Part shown: positions 13,601-22,885 of the stretch, piece after piece
Position numbering within the stretch: position 1 is the first letter of the stretch
How the letters are laid out: every line of letters begins with the position of its first letter
Origin: Liolophura sinensis
Taxonomy: Eukaryota; Mollusca; Polyplacophora; Chitonida; Chitonidae
Direction: 5' to 3'
Length of the DNA: 64,000 nucleotides
NCBI RefSeq assembly: GCF_032854445.1
Contig: NC_088301.1
Location: 59,284,512 to 59,348,511, forward strand
Notes under the pieces: generated by a model
Seen by the model: only the letters and a program-made list of their open reading frames with translations
The model's database searches: none
What the model was told of the DNA's origin: nothing
Program-made: the position numbers and the translations under genes

Positions 13601-16600
13601 ACACTGTCGTATCTGCTCTGGTTTCATTCTCTATGCTCTAAGTGTTTTGTGACGTCACACACCTGAAAAAATCGTGTTATCTTCTGTCCGACAGGCGTGG
13701 GACCGCCCTTATCACCTGAGAGAACCCGGATGTTAATGGCCCTCCGGATTAATGTGCTGGCCAAGGGTTACAGCGGTATCTCTCTGAATACCCTTAACCG
13801 TGTCATAGCAGCTTATAACGGTAAGTTCCCCATATAGGTAACATACGCAATTGTCCCTCTTCAAAATTCTGTGGTATTTTTCTTCTTGTCTTGTTTTATT
13901 ATAATTATAAATTATAAAGAAAAGAAAAAAGTTCACTTGATTCTCAGCAAACACTCCCGAATTTTTGCGAGAAGAGAGGCAAAAGGTAGCAATCATAAAT
14001 CATATCTATGCACATGTACACTCTGTTCTCGACACATACTCGCGAATAATCTTGTGTTTTAACTTTATTTCGTCTGCACTTTTGCTCACGCAGCTAATTG
14101 CCTACCTTGGGTGCCAGAAAAGGGTTCTGTGGGTGCCAGTGGGGATTTGGCACCATTGGCACACCTGAGTCTTGGCTTAATGGGAGAAGGCAAGATGTGG
14201 AGCCCGAACAGTGGCTGGGCAGATGCCAAATATGTAAGACTGCGTCACCGACAGATTACGCCCCAAAAATATCTTCTTGTATTTGACATTTACATATGTT
14301 CACGGCAATATTTTATAGTGTATAAGGGATTTGAAGGTAATGACCGATATCTTAAAACGTCACCTGAAGAGGTTAATGACCGATAACTTAAAACGTCACC
14401 TGGTGTAGATCTTTGGCAGTTTGTTTTCATTATCAAAGTGCAGCTATAGTGGTCATACAAATACATATGTATATGTAAGAAACACAAGTTTAATTTGTCA
14501 AAAAATTGTATAGAACTTACATGTTCTTTTAATCTTCGCCAATGCACGAGTCATTTGTCCAATCTGAACCTGTCTTGTCTCAGTGGACAAATCATACAGT
14601 TTTATATGTTACCTCAAAAATTTAAAATATACTTTATAAAAATGTAATATACACTAAATATTTTTTTTTAATCTCTTTTAAATATTTTAGGTTCTTGAAG
14701 CTAACAACTTGGAGCCAGTCTGTCTCGGTCCGAAAGAAGTAAGCAGTTTCAATATTGGAAGTTTCTGTATAGAATATATTGTGCAGAAATATGTGGAGAG
14801 TTTGTCTTCTACATTCCACACATTTTACATTATAACAATATTATTATCGTCATATCTTTTTTTGTGGAGATTCCCTGTATGTATAATTGTATGGATATAC
14901 TATTCACTCCGCCCATTGTTTTCTGTTATGCAGGGTATTGCCTTGATAAACGGCACTCAGCTCATCACATCCATAGGAGCAGAAGGTAAACATTCGCGTT
15001 GAAATATGCTCGATGAAGGTGATTTTATATTTATAGAACTTATTCTGAATGGAGGTTTACGCCATGCTCAAGAATATTTTACTCATACAACAACGGTTTG
15101 CACTATGGTGGGAGGAAACCGGGCAGAGCCCAGGGAAAACCCACAATCATGTGCATATTGCTGCCAGACCTTCCCATGTATATGACTGGAGAGTAAATCG
15201 CCTCAACTTGACAAACTTGTAGTGACTGAACTGATGAGAGGCTTATTCTGCTGTGCTAACAGACTAACCACTAGGCCACGGAGACCGCAGTTATTATAAA
15301 ACTAGTGTTCTGGTCGCAGAAAGAGGAGGTTGGCGCTAATTCAGCTTTCACTGGTTCGGCGGCGGCTTTGTCATGGTGTTTATCAAGTAGGGGGCGGTGG
15401 TTTACTGCGGGCACTTGGTAACTCCGGGTACTCCGATTTCGTCCACCCGTAAACCTGACCACCGCCAAGAAATTAAATCAGATCACGGAAGTGAATCTCT
15501 TTCATCCTTTTGAAACAGAAACTGTTTTTGTTCAAGTCAGTTGAAACAAATGAAACTGAATAGAAAACCAGTGATATTACTGAGGGTTTTTATTGACAGC
15601 CGTGGAACGAGCGGAAGCCATATGTCGACAGGCTGACATTGTTGCTGGTTTAACACTTGAGGTTCTGAAGGGATCCACCAGAGCCTTTGATGACGGTAAG
15701 CTGGTGCATCTGTACTGACACATTAGGTATAGTGCTTGTCCAAAACTACCATACGTTGTGCCTCACAATGTATGCTGTTGTAAGTATAGAGCTGTATTGT
15801 TTGTTCTCATTCATGAACCTGATTGTGCACTTTGAAAATCCTTTCAGTCGGGTGACACATGAGTTGCTATTTTTATTCAGATCCATGGCATATATTATTC
15901 TATTGCCTTAGTTATGTGAACATGTGAACAGACTGAATATCATCGAATGCATACGCGTGCAAGCTAACATGATGGGTTAACATTTTCAAGATATCCATAA
16001 AGCGAGACCTCACAAGGGACAGGGTAAAGTAGCCGGCAGACTGCGGTCATTGCTTCATTCCGATATGCACCCATCAGAAATCGCAGGTAAGTCATAATAT
16101 CGGTAAACCCTTTGAGTGATTGGTTTCAGTCAAGATTAACTCTCATCCGATTCATATATTTCCAGCTCGTCAATCAAATGTGGCCTACCTGCATTGCTGT
16201 AGGGTTCATTTTAAACCTTTTGTAAAGCAAGCCAATTTCGGAGAATAATAACATATCTTTTACTGAACAAAGCCGAGGTTAATCGTTGGCAGAAGTCTTG
16301 AGGTTATATGCAGTACTGTATAACAGTTCTGGAACATGCCTTAGAACCAATGTCTATGTTAATACGGAAGACCTACCTGTGTCGACCCTTCTTGCAGAAA
16401 GTCACCGATTTTGTAACCGTGTCCAAGATGCATACACACTCCGATGTTGTCCACAGGTACTAAACTTATTTATTCTCTGATCACAACTTAATTTAATCTA
16501 TTATGCGAGTTTTTCCAAAATTTTAGGCAATTAGGCAAATAATTTACATACAGCACTCATGCGCTCAACAGACTGCTGGCTCCAACGTGATGTTAACTGC

Positions 16601-19600
16601 TTGCGTTATCCTGGCAATTCATTAATCTGTTCTGCTCACTAACATTTAAGATTCTTTCCTTTGTGTGCCACAGTTACCATTATATTATAATGGAATAAGC
16701 GAACACGGTAACAAATTTTCAGACATCTGGTAATTGATTTATTTATTTGATTGATTTAAAGTCAAAAATTTTCATTTAAGGCACCTTAAATACAGCCACA
16801 AAGTATTCAGAATAATGATTGGCGAAGACGGGGTTATGTATGTGAAACCTTTCAACGAAAAACCGCTATGAGCTGCATTCGATCGTTGGTTACATGTAGG
16901 TTATTTAGTGTCTAGGTGGCTCCTTTCCTCTTAACCCTGCTATTGGCTTACAGGTCCACGGGATCGTGAACGAAACCATTGACTTTGTAAAAGGTGTCCT
17001 GACAACAGAGATTAACAGCGCTACGGATAAACCCTGTATCCTTTGTTGTAACACAGACGGCGCTCGTGTATCCATGATGAAAGGTATCGCCCACGCCTGT
17101 CACTCAGCACACTTACCCCTGTGGCTTTTTGCTTTCAAACAGCGTGAAAGTGGACCACTCTGTTTGAAGCTGTATATTCAAAACACTATAGCAATTAACT
17201 TCTTCGCTTTCATAAATATTATGGCCATATTACCAGGTACACCGAATCCAGTTCTCAAGTCATCCTAAAACAAGTTTTACCTAACATTCATTCTTTAGAG
17301 GGCACCCCTATCACTCCCACGTGGCGATCTGGGTAAGGTTGTTCAAAAGTGTATTAGTTATTACCGGTATTAAGTCATATAAAATATAATTTTACGATAA
17401 AAAAAACAAAACAACAGAAAACAGCAACCAACACAGTTGTACCGATACCAAATGGAACAGCAGCAGATATAGTTCATATTTGATACACTGCTACACAATA
17501 ATTTTTGGGCCAAGTACAAAACCGAAAACTTGCCTAAAGGTAAATCTGGTATTAAGAAAGTTTTGAACACCGGGCCATTCAGTCCTATAGTTATAGGCAC
17601 ATTCGTCACAAATGATGCCTAAGCCCACTCTGTGTTACAGTATATATAATGACAGAAGGGGCGACCGGTGATGAACTGTTTCCATTATGGTGAGCTGAGC
17701 GCCAAGGGCTGAAGGATCACTATTTGTCACATATGATTCATGTACCTGAAAGACCCACGATTTCACCCTTATCTCCGACTTTATGATGTACGCCAAGATT
17801 GGCATTCCAATGTTGTATTGTGCCAGAGATATAACTTATTAAATACAGTTGTATCCTGCTGTGTGATTTCCCATTGTCATTATCCTGTATTGCATACCGT
17901 ACCTTAACACTATTTTTTACCAGATGTATTTCCAGAGAGATCAGCCCATTTTATCCGGTGGAAATTTTCATGGAGAATACCCAGCGAAGGTTGCTTTGTG
18001 TTTCCAAAAAGTTTGAGTTACTCATCTCTCACAGTTTATAATTGAAAGAACGCGAGTAGGACCTTTTAAGTTTAAGAAAGACGTTGGAGTGGATACTCAA
18101 ATAGGTTATGTTTTGATCATAAAGAAAGATGATACAAATGTTTTATTTCATAGGTGCTTGACTATCTGGCTATCGGTGTACATGAACTGGCGAATATGAG
18201 CGAACGACGGATTGAAAGATTAGTAAATCCATGTAAGCACACGATTGTCCTAAACTATATGCTATCTCATTTCAATGGTGTTTTCGTTTTCGAGTGACTG
18301 TAAATCTACTGGTTTAATAAATTAATCGTCGTCTAAGAACACCGAATATATTAGCATGGAGAATGTTGCAAAGGTTATTCAGTTTGGATATTTATGAAAA
18401 AGCCAAGGATGCATGGCAGCCGTTTAAAACTGAAATATATTGTTCTAAATTTTAATAACTTGTTTTGTTTTCAGCACTTAGTGAATTACCGGCGTTTCTG
18501 ACTAACAATGGAGGCATAAATTCCGGATTCATGGTGGCACATTGTACAGCAGCGTCTCTTGTTAGTCAACACAAAAAGCTAAACACTTCGATAATAACTA
18601 CTAACAAAGTTGTAGTATATATGTACAAAAATAACTGCTTACAAAATGTCGTGCTTTTTATATGGTTATATTGAATAAATATTTGAATCGTATTTGTGGT
18701 TATAGCTCTCTTGTACGTGTATTAGCTAAGCCCTTTAGTAAACATCACGTTGACTCGGACTACCGGGGTATATACGTTTGATATTAGCAGGCATTCTGAA
18801 TTCTGATTTGGAAAAGTTTCCTTTTTCCAATTCATTGTTGCAGTTTCTGAGAATAAAGTGTTGTGCCACCCTTCATCCGTGGATTCCATCACTACAAGCG
18901 GAGGAACGGAAGACCACGTGTCTATGGGAGGTTTTCTGCGCGAAAGGCACTGCGCGTGGTGGAACACGTAGAACAAGGTGCTCATATAGACTCATTTAGG
19001 CAGTCATTTCAATGTTGTATCTAAAGAATAAATTGTCGTTTGGGCGTAATCGTTGCCTGAGTGAACATACTACGCCCCCCATCTTACATTGTATCACAGT
19101 GGGTTTTGTTTTCACAGTGCTTGCAAATCGAACTCTTGTGCGCATGTCAAGCAGTGGAATTTCTACGACCCCTCCGTTCGACGCCGCCGTTGGAAGAGGT
19201 GTATAAGCTGGTCAGAAAAGTGGTGGCGTAAGTGTGAAATATTCAGTTTAATACTGCTGGTAAAGGGAAATGTTTTGTGGATGTTTTAGCAGACAAAGTT
19301 GTTGTTTAGTGCGTTTGTTCGGGTCACAGATATATTTATCATTGGTAAAAATTGAGACAAGAAAATGGACCGAAGAATAATTAAGATTACCTGTGATGAA
19401 TGAAAGATTTCTTAATTAAACTAAAGGGGACTTTCTTACCTTAAGCAGGCCTTGGGACAATGATCGTTATATGGCACCTGACATTGAAGCTGTAACAAAG
19501 CTACTACAGGAAGAACAGGTAAGACCATTAATCTTCATATTTATATATGTCGTAGATTCATTTTAAAGCTCAAATTTCAGTCGACACCTCAATGTGTGAT

Positions 19601-19874
19601 AACTTATAAAACGCAAAGCAGCCATTGGGGCTAAAGATGAATACGTTCACCATGTCCACTGACTTACTAGAAAAGGGCATTATTGTGCATTTGCATGGTC
19701 ATTGATGTGGTATGTCTGTTGTAGGTTTGGCGGGTGACGAAGCCTTACATTGATAATTACGATTCCATCCAAACCGTCGACATGCAAATTATGTCCCCAA
19801 CAACAACAGTCTTGGCGGCACCAAATGGGCCTCCCCCAAGACGCAAGAGGACTATCAGCAACCGAAGAAAATAG
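4684..19874 (+). CDS. HAL: Histidine ammonia-lyase (histidase), 22 coding exons
   Basis: Deaminates L-histidine to urocanate, the first step of histidine catabolism (cytosolic in animals). Exons inferred from splice sites, phase and homology: 4684-4915, 11202-11266, 11436-11492, 11867-11941, 12253-12325, 12559-12625, 12957-12994, 13695-13820, 14094-14233, 14691-14738, 14934-14985, 15600-15695, 15991-16086, 16398-16456, 16954-17034, 17924-17989, 18154-18232, 18475-18560, ~18844-18977, 19118-19227, 19449-19518, 19725-19874. These give about 664 codons; the human enzyme is about 657 aa. The N-terminus [18 protein letters not shown] matches animal HAL. Exon 6 carries YGITTGFG; exon 9 carries GASGDLAPL, whose Ala-Ser-Gly forms the MIO cofactor; exon 14 carries [13 protein letters not shown]; exon 16 carries [12 protein letters not shown]. 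Oddities: the exon-15 donor is one base off, and exons 19 and 20 have opposite single-base frame shifts with a TAG between them. It could be functional with sequence errors, or a decaying copy. An AATAAA lies at 20215. Confidence 0.93.
5820..8080 (+). repeat. Degenerate ~150-bp tandem repeat in HAL intron 1
   Basis: A unit containing GGTGGAAAGGGTCACTTAAG, then ACAAGGT(C/T)AAAGGTCAATT and ATGACCTTTGATTCTACT, recurs near 5836, 5978, 6130, 6291 and 7036-8000, with diverged linkers mentioning 'gatc...ttcatcaataatcaccaactta'. The copy at 7036 is split by the transposon at 7055-7919. Function unknown. Confidence 0.7.
7055..7919. mobile_element. Nonautonomous DNA transposon (MITE-like) with terminal inverted repeats
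   Basis: The left end CTGGGATTAAAAGACGGAGG and the reverse complement of the right end, CTGGGATTAAGAGACCGAGG, match over about 28 bp with two mismatches. Both ends continue into GATATGAA. GGTCACT flanks both sides (7048-7054 and 7920-7926), a 7-bp target duplication inside the local tandem repeat. The 865-bp interior has no transposase-like open frame. Superfamily not assigned. Confidence 0.85.
9150..10640 (+). mobile_element. Decayed Ty3/gypsy-type retrotransposon fragment (RNase H to integrase)
   Basis: At 9167-9490 an open stretch contains [19 protein letters not shown] followed by a basic connector with [12 protein letters not shown], typical of the RNase H region of Ty3/gypsy polyproteins. 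Downstream, frame-interrupted pieces include [11 protein letters not shown] (near 9780, integrase zinc-finger side), an [13 protein letters not shown]-like core (near 9935, split by a frame change) and a [11 protein letters not shown] segment (near 10150), which are integrase catalytic-core landmarks. Stops and frame changes interrupt it and no LTRs were found, so it is a dead 5'-truncated insertion within HAL intron 1, in the sense orientation. Confidence 0.8.
11961..12155 (+). repeat. ~31-bp minisatellite at the start of HAL intron 4
   Basis: Five to six copies of a unit like GGTGGGACTAAAATGATTTG followed by ATCATTGATAT. It begins about 20 nt after the exon-4 donor at 11942. Confidence 0.8.
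12998..13195 (+). repeat. ~28-bp minisatellite starting at the HAL intron 7 donor
   Basis: About seven copies of a unit CATGTCGGCAATATAATGAC plus AACTGTGG. The first copy is continuous with the 5' splice site: the intron begins GTAGGCAATATAATGGCAAC, which aligns with the unit. Confidence 0.9.
14333..14402 (+). repeat. Two-copy tandem duplication in HAL intron 9
   Basis: GTAATGACCGATATCTTAAA then ACGTCACCTG is repeated about 36 bp downstream with one or two changes. Confidence 0.8.
15052..15287 (-). repeat. Diverged SINE copy in HAL intron 11
   Basis: Same family as 3282-3551: the body with CCATGCTCAAGAATATTTTACTC-type sequence, then GGGAGGAAACCGGGCAGAGCC, ending at a tRNA-like head (AACCACTAGGCCACGGAGAC on plus). 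More diverged than the copies at 20.9 and 21.7 kb. Antisense to HAL. Confidence 0.75.
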
Positions 19875-20214
19875 GTGGAGCTCACATACATGAGAGCAGG
19901 TTTTGGGGAAAGACGAGGGGCCAAGGCCTACAGATTGTAAATAACCTAAAATTTCGCCCCCAAACGTGCGTTTTAGGGGCAAATAAGTGTCATAAAATAT
20001 TATATTTGCCCACTAGGGTATCACCCTATACCTTCTAAACCAACCTAATAACACCTTTCTAAGGTCAACTTTCGGTGAGAAAAAACTTAGCAACTTTGTC
20101 ATGGAAGGAATTTAGGTCCGATAAACAAGAGATTAGTTGTGTATCCTTAACTTAGACAGATCTTAGGTAATCTGTGATACATTGTGGATATTTGAGGTAC
20201 AAATCCATCTGCAA

Positions 20215-20220
20215 AATAAA
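20215..20220 (+). terminator. Candidate HAL polyadenylation signal
   Basis: AATAAA 341 nt after the HAL stop codon, followed by a GT-rich TTGTTGTGTGG. Inferred only from motif and position. Confidence 0.45.
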
Positions 20221-20912
20221 TGACTTATTGTTGTGTGGAAAATTTCATTTGTTTCGTAATAACGTATAATTAAGGCTTTTTAGTGGCCTGTGCTCACCTG
20301 TCCGTTAGAATTCCGAAAACAACATTTGTTTTCTTCTTGAAATCATAAACAAAGATAGACCAATAGAACATCCGATGGAAAGTCATAGAAGGTTAAGTAA
20401 TCTTGAGTATTTGCATCGTCAGATATTGCATAGCTCCGTAGCTATAAGACAGTCGTAAGAGTTGTTTTTGTCAACAGAAATGTTCATATTCTGTATGCAT
20501 GTAGTTTTGTTAAAACATTAAAACTGTTACGAATACAATGAAGGGAAGTTTGATAGGCCTTGTCATAATGCATTAACACATTTCGTCTGGCCATATTTCA
20601 GCACGGCTCTTATGTATAATCTTCATGACAATTGTGCCCATCATGCACGATTTGCTTCCGGCCCCATTCAGATCGACATATTCGGTTTTGACGTGCACAT
20701 TCACGAACAAGCCAATGATATCTCTGATATTGGAGTTTGCTGAAGTGAACGAACCCGGGCATGCACGACCCTGTTGATACCACCCCCTTCAACAGGTACC
20801 TGACAAACAACCTGACGAAAAATCACAGCCGACCAGCAACCTCTCTTTTTATGTTTACATGTGTATGGTGGCTGTGTATACTGTATATGATTTCGGGTAT
20901 TTCATTTATATG

Positions 20913-21156
20913 TTTGATTTGTGTTTTACGCCGTACTCAAGAATATTTCATCTATACAACTGCGACCAGCATTATCATGGGATGAAATCGGGCAGAGCCC
21001 GCGGGAAACCCACGACGATCGGCAGGTTGCTGCAAACCTTCCCACGTACGACCGGAGAGGAAGCCAGCATAAGCTGGACTTGAACTCACAGCGACTGAGG
21101 TGCTCTTGGGTGATTTTGCTGCACTAGCACGCTAACCACTAGGCCACAGAGACCCC
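20913..21156 (-). repeat. SINE copy, near full length, HAL/AMDHD1 intergenic
   Basis: Contains the family landmarks TTTTACGCCGTACTCAAGAA and CTTCCCACGTACGACCGGAG, and a tRNA-like head ending AACCACTAGGCCACAGAGAC on the plus strand. Confidence 0.85.
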
Positions 21157-21306
21157 TGTATGGTTACCGTCAACCATCAATGTGGATATATTAAGAAACA
21201 AAGCAAAGAAGTTGTTAAACACTTACATGTATTTATGTATACAATTGGGTTCAACTCTATAGTTAAGAATATATCACTTATAAGACGCCAGTTATATTAA
21301 TAGGGG

Positions 21307-21734
21307 AAAGAACCCAGTTATACACAAGGAATAGCACCGTTCTTCAGCTGATAACTGATAAATCCTCTGACCTTGAAGCTACAAAAAAACCTACATAAGC
21401 TGGATTCAAACACGAGAACGCATTGGCCAAGAGGGAGACTCCGTGGCCGAAAGGGTTAGCACGCCAGCGCGGCGCAATGACACAGTGGCTTCGCACAAAT
21501 GCGGTCGCTATGAGCTCAAGAAAGAACCCAGTTGTACACAAGGAATACCACCGTTCTTCAGCTGGTAAATGACAAACCCTATGACCTTGAAGCTACAAAA
21601 GAACCGACATAAGCTGGATTCAAACACGAGAACGTATTGGCCAAGAGGGAGACTCCATGGCCGAGGGGATTAGCACGCCAGCGCGGCGCAATGACACAGG
21701 AGCCTCGCACAAATGCGGTCGCTATGAGCTCAAG
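21307..21734 (+). repeat. 214-bp tandem duplication including a SINE head
   Basis: Copy 1 is 21307-21520 and copy 2 is 21521-21734. Both start AAAGAACCCAGTT(A/G)TACACA and end CGGTCGCTATGAGCTCAAG. Each holds about 120 bp of flank plus the tRNA-like first part of the SINE. Only copy 2 runs on into a complete SINE. Confidence 0.9.
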
Positions 21735-21909
21735 TCCAGCTCATTCTGGCTTCCTCTCCGGCCGTACGTGGGAAGGCCTGTCAGCAACCTGCGGATGGTC
21801 GTGGGCTCTGCCCGGTTTCCTCCCACTATATTGCTGACTGCCGTCGTATAAGTGAAAATATTCTTGAGTACGGCGTAAAACACCAGTGAAACAAATGAAT
21901 AAATAAATA
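21647..21909 (+). repeat. SINE copy, full length, forward orientation
   Basis: The tRNA-like head (GACTCCATGGCCGAGGGGAT, B-box-like GTCGCTATGAGCTCAAG) is followed by the conserved body (GGCCGTACGTGGGAAGGCCT) and a tail with TTGAGTACGGCGTAAAACAC and AAATAAATA. Confidence 0.9.
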
Positions 21910-22329
21910 CTGACCAACAGCAGATTGGCTAGACCAAGAGTGTGACTTTTGGGAATGTGCTTCAATAAATGCCATAGTATGTTCACACACAACCATACTA
22001 TTTTTATAAGAAATGCCGGATAAAAGCATTGGTTGTTTCCTGATTCCTTATAATATAATTAAGACATACAACATAGAGAGAAAACAATACCACACCTTAG
22101 ACCACTAGGCTTCTCTTGGTTCATGATTCTTGGAAACATTCACAGATAAACCTCTCCTCTGGCAAACAATATGAGAGTGAGAACCTGCATGGGATCAGTC
22201 ATGGAAGCGTAGACATGATCCTGGCTAAAGTGAATATGTCATGTGGCCGTACATCCCTAGTTATGTGTCATCAGATGTCTGTTTTCACATTGCCCTCGCT
22301 GGTTCACAAGTTTGAATATTGTATGTGTT

Positions 22330-22640
22330 ACAACATTCAAAATATAACACTGTCGTCGCTGCTTCCAAAGGCTACGTGTAACCAGACTCCAGTTGCCACA
22401 CTGTCGTCGCTGCTTTCAAAGGCTACGTGTGCCCAAACTCCATTTGTCAGGCTTTCGTCGCCGTTTCCAAAGGTTAGGTGTGCCCAGACTCCAGTTAACA
22501 CACTGTCATTGCTGCTTCCGAAGGCTAGTTGTGCACAGGCTACAGTTGCCACACTGTCGTCGCTGCTTCCACAAGCTACGCTTGACAAGACACACACTGT
22601 CGTCACTGCTTCCATGTCAGTGTTTTGTCTGCTTCGTGTC
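22330..22640 (+). repeat. ~51-bp minisatellite downstream of AMDHD1
   Basis: About six copies of a unit with CACTGTCGTCGCTGCTTCCA, AAGGCTACGTGTGCCCAGAC and TCCAGTTGC. Because 51 is divisible by three, several frames stay open across it. These frames look like repeat artefacts, not a gene. Confidence 0.85.
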
Positions 22641-22885
22641 ATGCGTTCTAATAGTCCATAATCAATATCTCCATAGTGTTTCTAAGAACTCCACACAAGT
22701 ATCCCAACTAGTATATATACTCTGCTTCTGCATACATACCTCATTGGACAAGAGGTTAATCACGTGATTGCATCCACAGAATCAAGTATGTTCCGTATAC
22801 CCTAGTCTATTTAGAAATATTTAGCATGTCCACGTATAAAGAAAAACCACTTGCATGAGACGCTGTGGTCACGCCTGATGAGAGT

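Noticed and set aside
22116-22661. 181-codon plus-strand open frame between HAL and AMDHD1
   Set aside because: Mostly the 51-bp minisatellite, whose period is divisible by three; open frames occur on both strands for the same reason.
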